DNA of 21,401 nt from Casp-actino8 sp032118015. Its GTDB lineage: Bacteria; Actinomycetota; Acidimicrobiia; Acidimicrobiales; Ilumatobacteraceae. The stretch lies in NCBI GenBank assembly GCA_032118015.1, contig JAULYE010000181.1, positions 1 to 21,401 of the forward strand, read 5' to 3'. Below are positions 1 through 5,931 of the stretch, piece by piece; position 1 is the stretch's first letter; each line of letters begins with the position of its first letter. Made by a program: the position numbers and the translations under genes. The notes beneath the pieces were generated by a model. The model saw only the letters and a list, made by a program, of their open reading frames with translations. It was not told the DNA's origin and did not search any database.

Positions 1-714
1 CGGATCGCCTTCGGGTCGGGGAAGACCCGCGGACTGGACGAGGTCGTCATCGAGGTCCAGCAGGGTTGCTGAGTGCAGGGACCATGGCTCATGGTCGACG
101 GCGCCGAACCAGGTTGGGGGTTTCTTTACAGGAGATGTGGTCCGACCTGAGTCCGCCGTCGAACGCGCTCGAGACGGCAGGAACGTCGAATTGCGGGAGC
201 TGTTCGAGGTCGTGACCAGCCCCCATCGTGCGGTCAAGAACGATGCCAGGGGCGACGTCTCGATCGGTGGACCGATCCGTGCCGCAAGGCTGGACGAGCT
301 GCGATTCGGCCACTTCCGTTCGACGCGACTCGCGTAAATGGCCCCCTCGCCGTGGCCTGTGACCGTGACCGACGCAGATCCATAGCAATAGGGGAGGTTG
401 AAAGCGAGACGCGCCACGATGGTGGGGAGGAGGTGGGCAGTATCGAGGGAGAAGAACCAGACGGCGGGCTTGCCCTGGTAGGAGACGTAGGTGCGCACGT
501 TGATCTCGGCGAAATTCGTCGTCGAGGGAATGGGCGGCAAACCCCGGATGCGCAGGTTCTGCATCTGGAACGGTATGAGCCCCACGTATGCCTGGTTGTC
601 GAAGAGGTCGAGCTCAACTCCGAGATCCCAGAGATGTTGGGGCAGGAGCCCTCGTACAACGTCGGGGTCGAAGGCCCAGTGGGCGAACAGAAGATCTCGC
701 CATTGTTGTGTCAT
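1..714 (-). CDS. DUF2071 (YqjF-like) family protein, C-terminus cut by window edge
   Basis: I translated this frame by hand: it is open from an ATG at 714 to the left edge (238 residues, no stop). The start matches the family opening, with WRDLLFAHW at residues 5-13. Further family motifs are WFFSLDT (86-92), FLTARWGL (159-166) and VDHEPWSL (206-213), followed by an acidic leucine-rich stretch and AGLPRPEG. These are hallmarks of DUF2071, whose biochemical role is unknown. Probably only the last 15-25 residues are missing. The stretch between WGLVT and FGAVDHEPW (about residues 169-202) is Ser/Arg/Thr-rich and looks longer than I remember for the family. The start is uncertain: in-frame ATGs also lie at 723 and 732. 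A GGGAG sits 11 nt before 714, which is rather far. The gene is divergent from moaC. Confidence 0.85.
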   Translation of the reverse strand, partial: MTQQWRDLLFAHWAFDPDVVRGLLPQHLWDLGVELDLFDNQAYVGLIPFQMQNLRIRGLPPIPSTTNFAEINVRTYVSYQGKPAVWFFSLDTAHLLPTIVARLAFNLPYCYGSASVTVTGHGEGAIYASRVERKWPNRSSSSLAARIGPPIETSPLASFLTARWGLVTTSNSSRNSTFLPSRARSTADSGRTTSPVKKPPTWFGAVDHEPWSLHSATLLDLDDDLVQSAGLPRPEGDP

Positions 715-800
715 GACGCGCATCGCTCCCATCGTGACCGGTGCATCACTCGAGTCACGTGTCGGAGAGCGTGACGAGCGACTCGCCTGCAATCTCTCGT

Positions 801-806
801 TACCCT
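801..806 (+). promoter_or_regulatory. -10 element (TACCCT) for leaderless moaC
   Basis: TACCCT fits the actinobacterial TANNNT -10 consensus and ends 6 nt before the moaC ATG, so transcription would begin at or next to the start codon. No convincing -35 or ribosome binding site is visible. Confidence 0.4.
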
Positions 807-812
807 GTCGCC

Positions 813-1349
813 ATGGTCGACAGCATGCCCACCCAGGACCGACAGCCCCCTCAGGAGCCAACTCTGATCGATGCCGCCTTGACTCATGTCGATGCCCACG
901 GTCGGGCTCGAATGGTCGATGTCGGAACCAAAGATGTGACACATCGGCGAGCGGTGGCCCGCTGCCGCGTCTTGATGGCACCAGAGACGATTCGAGCCAT
1001 TCGCGACAATGCCATCGCCAAAGGTGACGTGCTGGCGGTAGCCCGCATTGCCGGAATTCAGGCGGCCAAGAAGACCTCCGACATCATCCCGCTGTGTCAC
1101 CCGCTGATGTTGACGTCGGTGGAAGTGGATTTTCGGATCGAGGACACATCGGTTCTGATCGAGTCCCGTGTCGAAGTGCGTGAGCGCACCGGGGTCGAAA
1201 TGGAGGCGTTGCACGCCTGTGCAAGTGCGGCGTTGACGATCTACGACATGTGCAAGGCGATCGATCGGGAGATGGTGATCGGCGAGCTCGCTCTGTGGGA
1301 GAAGTCGGGGGGTCGCTCAGGTGACTTTGCTCGACGAGCTGAGGCTTGA
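813..1349 (+). CDS. moaC: Cyclic pyranopterin monophosphate synthase MoaC
   Basis: MoaC acts in molybdenum-cofactor synthesis, converting the MoaA product 3',8-cyclo-dihydro-GTP to cyclic pyranopterin monophosphate in the cytoplasm. The 178-residue protein has the full set of motifs: LTHVDAHGRARMVDVGTK near the start, KGDVL (70-74), IPLCHPL (92-98), TGVEMEAL (126-133), YDMCKA (144-149) and EKSGGRSG near the end. The Asp and Lys of YDMCK match the catalytic Asp128/Lys131 of the E. coli enzyme. The frame is open further upstream to 741, but conservation begins only around residue 20. The ATG at 813 lies 6 nt after a TACCCT -10 element and has no Shine-Dalgarno sequence, which suits a leaderless start; ATG 825 is an alternative. 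No other molybdopterin gene is visible in the window. Confidence 0.96.
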   Translation: MVDSMPTQDRQPPQEPTLIDAALTHVDAHGRARMVDVGTKDVTHRRAVARCRVLMAPETIRAIRDNAIAKGDVLAVARIAGIQAAKKTSDIIPLCHPLMLTSVEVDFRIEDTSVLIESRVEVRERTGVEMEALHACASAALTIYDMCKAIDREMVIGELALWEKSGGRSGDFARRAEA

Positions 1350-1356
1350 AATTGGC

Positions 1357-1372
1357 TGTGACCTACGTCACT
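1357..1372. promoter_or_regulatory. Crp/GlxR-family operator-like palindrome
   Basis: TGTGACCTACGTCACT matches TGTGA-N6-TCACA at nine of ten fixed positions and also has the central TA of the GlxR form (TGTGANNTANNTCACA). It starts 8 bp after the moaC stop, in the long gap before the membrane protein gene at 1631. A half site, TGTGA followed by CATATC, lies at 1427-1437. It is about 260 bp upstream of the next start codon, so the regulated promoter is not clear. Confidence 0.5.
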
Positions 1373-1458
1373 AAACTCTGGGGAACTGGCAGTTGAGGTG
1401 TCCCTTCCCTAGAAATGTTGCGGTAGTGTGACATATCGCCGGTCCGAAGGTCGCGGAA

Positions 1459-1477
1459 ATCTCGCGTGAAGCGAGAT
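1459..1477. repeat. Perfect 7-bp inverted repeat (hairpin) in the moaC/membrane-protein gap
   Basis: ATCTCGC and GCGAGAT flank a 5-nt loop GTGAA. There is no following T tract, so it is not a standard intrinsic terminator. The rest of 1350-1630 holds the Crp-like site, a weak promoter candidate and a Shine-Dalgarno sequence, and no credible gene. Confidence 0.45.
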
Positions 1478-1569
1478 CACCGTGACTGGGTTGGTTAGCG
1501 TGAAGGTAATTGGATGACGAAATGATGACGGTCGACCCCGAGTGGGTTGGCAGTCGGAGTTCGTTCTCC

Positions 1570-1599
1570 TGACAAGTAGTGACATCGAGTCGTTGAATA
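1570..1599 (+). promoter_or_regulatory. Candidate promoter for the membrane protein gene at 1631
   Basis: CTGACA (1570-1575) and TTGAAT (1594-1599) are separated by 18 bp and precede the ATG at 1631 by about 30 bp. The -35 is good and the -10 is only partial, so this is a weak call. Confidence 0.25.
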
Positions 1600-1630
1600 C
1601 CGAGAGCGGATAGGGAGGAGGACGAGGCAG

Positions 1631-2164
1631 ATGGGATCGATCGTTCTGATTGTGGTAGCTGCAGCCTGGGTGGCAGTTCTCGCACCACCCCTGTTGCGTG
1701 GCCGGCAGGACAACCGAGCTTCCTCGTCCGTCGTGGACTTCCGTCGGCAGTTGTCGACTCTTCAGCGGTCAGCTCCCATGCGGGGCTCAGCTCCGATGCG
1801 GTCCATGGCTCGCCCGTTGGCCCCGTCTCGTGGCTATGACCAGCGGCATCCGGGTATGGAGCCCACCGGTTCGGTTCGCCGTGCGCCGGATCGGCGTGGT
1901 CACCAGCGCCAGGATGCGACCCGTGGAGGGCGTCGACCGCTAGGCATTCGCCAGCGTCGCCAGAACATGGTGATGGGTCTAGCGATGTCAACCGTCGGGT
2001 CCGCGTTCATCGCCTTCACCACAAAGAGTGATTTCTTCGTGTACCTCTTCGTCATCTCGGCGATGGGTCTTGCCGGATACTGCTACAAGTTGTCTCAGAT
2101 GCGCCGATACCAGTCGGGGTCATCGACTCAAGGTGTGCGCCGCGACTGGATTCGGGCTTCCTGA
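1631..2164 (+). CDS. Three-helix membrane protein of unknown function
   Basis: The protein has 177 residues. An N-terminal membrane segment (about 3-20) ends in PPLLRGRQDNR, then comes a motif-like stretch VVDFRRQLSTLQRS (34-47). A basic, Pro/Gly/Gln-rich linker (about 48-112) follows, and then two closely spaced helices (about 113-130 and 135-153). The helix-plus-PPLLR-plus-DFRRQL opening resembles a small hypothetical membrane protein I associate with actinobacterial genomes, but no function is known to me. A GGAGGA 10 nt and a GAGG 3 nt before the ATG support the start. The linker contains a tandem SAPMR-type repeat (residues 47-51 and 53-57), also visible at DNA level. It is followed directly by tRNA-Ala on the same strand. 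Confidence 0.8.
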   Translation: MGSIVLIVVAAAWVAVLAPPLLRGRQDNRASSSVVDFRRQLSTLQRSAPMRGSAPMRSMARPLAPSRGYDQRHPGMEPTGSVRRAPDRRGHQRQDATRGGRRPLGIRQRRQNMVMGLAMSTVGSAFIAFTTKSDFFVYLFVISAMGLAGYCYKLSQMRRYQSGSSTQGVRRDWIRAS

Positions 2165-2184
2165 GCGAAAGCCGGGATCCCCGC

Positions 2185-2190
2185 TAGAGT
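2185..2190 (+). promoter_or_regulatory. -10 element (TAGAGT) for tRNA-Ala
   Basis: TAGAGT fits TANNNT and ends 12 nt before the mature tRNA 5' end, leaving a short leader. It lies just after the stop of the membrane protein gene. The -35 region (around 2162-2167) is weak. Confidence 0.4.
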
Positions 2191-2202
2191 CCTTTCGCCC
2201 TT

Positions 2203-2278
2203 GGGGGTGTAGCTCAGTTGGCAGAGCGCTACGTTCGCAATGTAGAGGCCAGGGGTTCAATTCCCCTCACCTCCACCA
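2203..2278 (+). tRNA. tRNA-Ala (anticodon CGC)
   Basis: A full cloverleaf with encoded CCA is present. The acceptor strands are 2203-2209 (GGGGGTG) and 2268-2274 (CACCTCC), with discriminator A2275 and CCA at 2276-2278. The D stem is GCTC/GAGC. The anticodon stem-loop (2229-2245) has loop TTCGCAA, giving anticodon CGC (codon GCG). The T arm carries GGTTCAATTCC. The third acceptor pair is G2205-T2272, the G3:U70 wobble that marks alanine tRNAs, which confirms the identity independently of the anticodon. Confidence 0.97.
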
Positions 2279-2374
2279 AGGTTGTGTGTCTCAAAAGCCG
2301 GACTGCATCGTCACGGATTTCGGTGATGTGGGTTGCCAGGAGTCCAGGAGGTCGCGGTCACTAGCCTCGCTCAC

Positions 2375-3586
2375 ATGTCTGGACCGCTCTCGGGAACAAC
2401 CGTCGTCGAACTCGGAGTGTGGGTAGCAGGTCCGGCCGCTGCAGGAGTCCTTGGTGACTGGGGTGCCGACGTCATCAAGATCGAGCCGATCACGGGCGAC
2501 CCGGCCCGCAGTTTCCAGCGAGTCTTCGGTCGCATGATGCCGGACAATCCAGTCTTCGAATTGGACAACCGCAACAAGCGCAGCATCGCTGTGGACATCA
2601 CCACGAGTCAAGGTCGAGAGATCGCTCTCGACCTCATCGGCCGAGCCGATGTCTTCGTGACGAATGTACGAGCTGATGGACTCAAGCGTGCCGGTCTCGA
2701 TCATGAGACGTTGCGGGAGCTCTGGCCGGAACTGGTCTACGGGCTGATCACCGGATACGGCCTCGAAGGGCCGGACGCCAACCGGCCGGGATTCGACATT
2801 GCTGCGTTCTGGGCCAGATCGGGATTGGCTCACCTCTTGACTCCGGAGGGCGGGGATCTCCCCTTCTTGCGCGGGGGAGTGGGAGATCACTCGACTGGTG
2901 TGGCATTCGCAGGGGCGCTGTGCGCTGCACTACTTCACAAAGAGCGCACCGGACAGGGGCAACTCGTGTCGACGTCGTTGCTGCGACAGGGTGTGTACAC
3001 GATCGGATTCGACTTGAACATGATTCTGTCGTGGGGTCGGCATCAGCCCGTTGCGCGTCGAGAGACGGTTTTGAACCCAACCGTCAACAACTATCGGACT
3101 GGCGACAACAAGTGGTTCTGGGTCGTGGGCATCGAAGGCGACCGCCATTGGCCACCCCTCGCGCGCGTGGCAGGGCATCCGGAGTGGATCGATGATCCCC
3201 GGTTTGTCACTGCGGTGGATCGAGCTCGAAATCACGAGGTACTCACCGCTCTCCTGGATGAGGTGTTCGCAACACAAACACTGTCCCAATGGATGGAGGT
3301 CTTTGCCTCTGAGCCGGACATGTTCTGGTCACCGGTGAATTCGCCGGAGGAAATCCTGAATGATCCACAATTGGCGCACGCGGGAGGGCTCATCGAGGTT
3401 CCCAACGGTGACGGAACGACGACGATGATCAATTCGCCTGCCGACTTCCACGGCACCCCCGGCCAGCCAAGATCGACCGCTCCGGATCTGGGGGAGCACA
3501 CACGCGATATCTTGCGCGACATCGGGCGATCCGACTCCGAGATCGAGATCCTTACCTCGACGGGGATCGTGGCATCTCCCACCTGA
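2375..3586 (+). CDS. CaiB/BaiF family (type III) CoA-transferase
   Basis: This 403-residue protein belongs to the type III CoA-transferases, which move CoA between acyl groups through an aspartyl-CoA thioester. It opens with PLSGTTVVELGVWVAGP (4-20), typical of the family, then GDWGADVIKIE (27-37), RNKRSIAVD (66-74) and RADVFVTN (90-97). GDHSTG (170-175) contains Asp171, which matches the catalytic Asp169 of formyl-CoA transferase. HKERTGQGQ follows, and the C-terminal half carries SPVNSPEEILNDPQL and LGEHT. Length is normal for the family. The ATG at 2375 is preferred because it sits three residues before the conserved start; an upstream TTG at 2333 would only add unconserved residues. An AGGAGGT lies too far upstream (22 nt). 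The acyl substrate cannot be told from the sequence; nothing adjacent fixes a pathway. Confidence 0.93.
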   Translation: MSGPLSGTTVVELGVWVAGPAAAGVLGDWGADVIKIEPITGDPARSFQRVFGRMMPDNPVFELDNRNKRSIAVDITTSQGREIALDLIGRADVFVTNVRADGLKRAGLDHETLRELWPELVYGLITGYGLEGPDANRPGFDIAAFWARSGLAHLLTPEGGDLPFLRGGVGDHSTGVAFAGALCAALLHKERTGQGQLVSTSLLRQGVYTIGFDLNMILSWGRHQPVARRETVLNPTVNNYRTGDNKWFWVVGIEGDRHWPPLARVAGHPEWIDDPRFVTAVDRARNHEVLTALLDEVFATQTLSQWMEVFASEPDMFWSPVNSPEEILNDPQLAHAGGLIEVPNGDGTTTMINSPADFHGTPGQPRSTAPDLGEHTRDILRDIGRSDSEIEILTSTGIVASPT

Positions 3587-3660
3587 CACATCTTCCGCTC
3601 GACTCTTCCGTCGTGTGACGGCGTGGCGTCATCGCGCCAAGGATGTCGATCGACGCGGAC

Positions 3661-4173
3661 TCAGAGAACCGGGTCGAGACGATCCACGAGGCGTCCGAGA
3701 ACGTCGACGACTTCGAGGGCACAGGAGATGAAGTCCTCGACTTCGCCGCCACCAGGATCGACGACTTCTTCCCAAGGCTCGAGTGTCACCGACTCGAGTG
3801 TGAGTCGGCGGAGACGATCGACCATCGACCCATGTGCATCGAGGTCACGTTCGAGGCGTTTGAGAGTTGCCGTTCGCCACGCAGCATCGGGGTGTTCGCG
3901 CCGGATCCATTCGACGTGCTCGGGTGCCAGCGCAATGACGAGTCCGGCGGACTCGATGTGGTGTTGCTGGATCTGTTGGCTCCGATGCGCAGGCGCGGCA
4001 AGGCCGACGCGCGTCAGAGCCTCGCGTGTCCTCCAGCTGATGGGCTGACCATCCACGGTCAAGGTTCCGGCGGTCACCACGTCCAGATCCGGCCGCCGAG
4101 AACGGAGAAAAGCGCCTGCCATGACGGACCGAGCAGCGTTTCCCGTGCAGATCACGAGACATGACGAACTCAT
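3661..4173 (-). CDS. Low-molecular-weight protein-tyrosine-phosphatase family protein
   Basis: The 170-residue protein has the signature loop of the LMW phosphatase/arsenate reductase fold near its N-terminus. That is CTGNAARS (9-16), with nucleophile Cys9 and Arg15 (CX5R). The general-acid motif is Asp139-Pro140 near the C-terminus, followed by GGGEVEDF. Both catalytic elements are intact. A TAG-TLTVDGQPIS stretch (34-46) matches the usual segment after the first helix. Substrates could be phosphotyrosine or phosphoarginine proteins, or another small phosphate; the sequence does not decide. The frame extends upstream to 4323, but conserved sequence begins at the ATG at 4173. It lies 43 bp downstream of an SDR on the same strand. 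A TACTCT element (4191-4196) may give it its own promoter. Confidence 0.88.
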   Translation of the reverse strand: MSSSCLVICTGNAARSVMAGAFLRSRRPDLDVVTAGTLTVDGQPISWRTREALTRVGLAAPAHRSQQIQQHHIESAGLVIALAPEHVEWIRREHPDAAWRTATLKRLERDLDAHGSMVDRLRRLTLESVTLEPWEEVVDPGGGEVEDFISCALEVVDVLGRLVDRLDPVL

Positions 4174-4216
4174 CGGGTCAGGGGACTCCGAGAGTAGAGC
4201 GGTGCAACTGTACGAA

Positions 4217-5020
4217 TCATGTCGGCACACCCCCGTCGACGGGAAAAACCGCACCGGTGGTGTACGAACTCGCATCACTGGCGAGAAAAAGTGCAGCCCC
4301 CACGATCTCATGGGGTTCACCAACGCGTTCGAGGGCGATTCGCTTCATCGCCTGATCGACCATCGACCAGTTCCACGCCTTGCTGATATCTGTTCTGAAG
4401 GAGCCAGGCATGATGCAGTTGACGCGAACGCGCGGACCGAATGTCTGAGCGAATCCGATCGTCATCGCATTGAGACCCGCCTTTGCGGCCGTGTACGGAA
4501 TGACATCAGGAGTCGGATGGATGGCAGCGATGCTCGAAATATTGATGATCGAAGCCGTGCGGTCGAACTGCACGCATCGGCCGACCATCATCGAACCGAC
4601 GAGAGCTGTCAGGCGGAACGGTCCCTTGAGATTGAGGCCGAGGACGGAATCCCACAACTTCTCATCGATGTCGACGACAGATTCGTACAGCGGTGACTTC
4701 CCAGCGTTGTTGACGAGGATGTCGATGCCCCCGAGCTGATCCCATGCCAGGCGCGCCAAATTGTCGACTTCGTCCCATCTTCCGACATGGCAGGACACGG
4801 CGTGACATCTTTGGCCTGTGGCTGCTTCGATCTCACGGGCCGTCTGTGTGCACGACTCCAGCGATCGACTCGCGATCATGACTTCGGCACCGGCACGGGC
4901 GAATGCAAAGGCCATCTCGCGACCGAGACCGCGACTGCCTCCAGTGATCAGGGCCGTGCGGCCGGAAAGGTCGAACAGTGACGTGGGAGAGCCGCCAGGA
5001 GGCGGTGGTATGGCGTTCAC
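4217..5020 (-). CDS. SDR family NAD(P)-dependent oxidoreductase
   Basis: This is a classical short-chain dehydrogenase of 267 residues. It has the cofactor motif TGGSRGLG (26-33), NNAG (104-107), Asn130 in LGLNLKG, catalytic Ser around 162-163 (NISSIAAI) and YTAAK (Tyr176, Lys180). PG-SFRTDIS and a C-terminal SYTTGAVFPVDGG complete the fold. The FabG-like C-terminus suggests oxidation or reduction of a hydroxy/keto group on an acyl or alicyclic substrate. It starts with GTG; a TAAGGT -10 element ends 7 nt upstream and there is no Shine-Dalgarno sequence, so it may be transcribed without a leader even though it lies 58 bp downstream of the crotonase gene. The neighbouring crotonase suggests an acyl-CoA pathway; that is inference. 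Confidence 0.93.
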   Translation of the reverse strand: MNAIPPPPGGSPTSLFDLSGRTALITGGSRGLGREMAFAFARAGAEVMIASRSLESCTQTAREIEAATGQRCHAVSCHVGRWDEVDNLARLAWDQLGGIDILVNNAGKSPLYESVVDIDEKLWDSVLGLNLKGPFRLTALVGSMMVGRCVQFDRTASIINISSIAAIHPTPDVIPYTAAKAGLNAMTIGFAQTFGPRVRVNCIMPGSFRTDISKAWNWSMVDQAMKRIALERVGEPHEIVGAALFLASDASSYTTGAVFPVDGGVPT

Positions 5021-5027
5021 GACTCAG

Positions 5028-5033
5028 ACCTTA
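5028..5033 (-). promoter_or_regulatory. -10 element (TAAGGT on the minus strand) for the SDR at 4217-5020
   Basis: TAAGGT fits TANNNT and ends 7 nt before the GTG start at 5020. It implies an internal, leaderless promoter inside the aminopeptidase-crotonase-SDR-phosphatase run. Confidence 0.35.
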
Positions 5034-5078
5034 TGCCCGAAGAGAGCTCGCAACCTCTCGAAAGAGCAGCCGTGCGAG

Positions 5079-5912
5079 TCAGTCGCCTGCAGGTCCTTGG
5101 AAGTCGGGTCGACGCTTCTCGCGATGTGAGGCGACACCTTCGGCAGCGTCGGGTCCTCCGAAACCGTAGAACTCGTACGCCAGAGACGCATCGAAAGCCG
5201 GCAACATCGAGCGATACCAGTGGTTGAGAGTATGTTTCGTGAAGCGAATGGCTGCCTGGGCGCCGACGGCCAATTCCTGGGCGATCTCCATGGCAGTTGG
5301 CAGCAGTGCGTCGTCTTCGACGCACAGTGAGACCAAGCCGATGCGCTCAGCTTCTTCGCCCGAAAGGGAGCGACATGTCAAGAGGTAGTACTTGGACTTG
5401 GCCATCCCTGCGAGGAGAGGCCAGCACACCGCCGCGTGGTCGCCGGCAGCAACTCCAAGTCGTGTGTGCCCATCAATGATTCGAGCAGTTCGTGTCACGA
5501 CCGAGACATCAGCGAGGATGCCGGCCACGAGTCCAGCGCCGACGGCTGGGCCGTGTATCGCCGAGACGATGGGCTTGGAGCATTCGATGATGTTCCTCAC
5601 GAGATCGCGTGCCTCGCGCATGACTCGAGTACGAAAGGCGTAGTCGCTGACGATCCCTTCGATGAGATCGAAGCTCCCACCAGCAGAAAAGGCAGTGCCA
5701 GCGCCTGAGAGCACGACGACGCGAATACTTGGATCCTTGTCGACAGCGACCCAGACATCAGCCAACTCTCGGTGTGCTTCTGGCCCGACTGCATTCAGAT
5801 TCGGGCCGTCGAGCACTAGGTGTAGGACGCCGGAGCCGGCATCAGCGAAGGTGAGATGCGGGAATTGTCGGTCCAACGATTCGATGTCGATTGAAGAAGT
5901 CACTGAGGTCAT
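5079..5912 (-). CDS. Crotonase (enoyl-CoA hydratase/isomerase) superfamily protein, atypical active site
   Basis: The 277-residue protein has the crotonase oxyanion-hole segments FSAGGSFDL (75-83) and HGPAVGAGL (120-128), then AD at 134-135. In classical enoyl-CoA hydratases two glutamates are catalytic. The first should follow GGGC but here the aligned stretch reads GAGLVAG, with no Glu. The second is also missing from THTRLGVAAGDHA-type sequence (148-160), where Asp158 stands in the AGDHA motif. WPLLAGMAKSKYYLLT follows, which is a variant I know from other actinobacterial crotonases. It may therefore be an isomerase, hydrolase or C-C bond enzyme and not a standard hydratase. A GGAGG 11 nt before the ATG supports the start. 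It lies 19 bp downstream of the aminopeptidase gene and is probably co-transcribed with it. Confidence 0.9.
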   Translation of the reverse strand: MTSVTSSIDIESLDRQFPHLTFADAGSGVLHLVLDGPNLNAVGPEAHRELADVWVAVDKDPSIRVVVLSGAGTAFSAGGSFDLIEGIVSDYAFRTRVMREARDLVRNIIECSKPIVSAIHGPAVGAGLVAGILADVSVVTRTARIIDGHTRLGVAAGDHAAVCWPLLAGMAKSKYYLLTCRSLSGEEAERIGLVSLCVEDDALLPTAMEIAQELAVGAQAAIRFTKHTLNHWYRSMLPAFDASLAYEFYGFGGPDAAEGVASHREKRRPDFQGPAGD

Positions 5913-5931
5913 GGTTTCGAGTGCCTCCGTG

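Noticed and set aside
1..72. Plus-strand open stretch ending in TGA at the left edge, as if the 3' end of a gene
   Set aside because: The minus strand here encodes the conserved C-terminal part of a DUF2071 protein with family motifs; the plus-strand reading is its antisense shadow.
737..752. Imperfect palindrome (GTGA...TCAC) in the DUF2071/moaC gap, considered as a second Crp site
   Set aside because: The half sites are 8 bp apart and not 6, so it does not fit Crp/GlxR binding.
711..1214. 167-codon minus-strand frame over moaC
   Set aside because: Antisense to a fully conserved MoaC; His/Arg/Asp-rich translation without any motif.
1371..1991. 206-codon minus-strand open frame covering the moaC/membrane-protein gap
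   Set aside because: Pro/Ser/His-rich low-complexity translation, no ribosome binding site, and it overlaps a supported plus-strand membrane protein gene.
2301..2332. Imperfect hairpin after tRNA-Ala
   Set aside because: Stem depends on G-T pairs, loop is large, and there is no T tract; probably chance.
3605..3635. Possible terminator between the CoA-transferase and phosphatase genes
   Set aside because: Only a 5-bp stem (TGACG/CGTCA) without a T tract.
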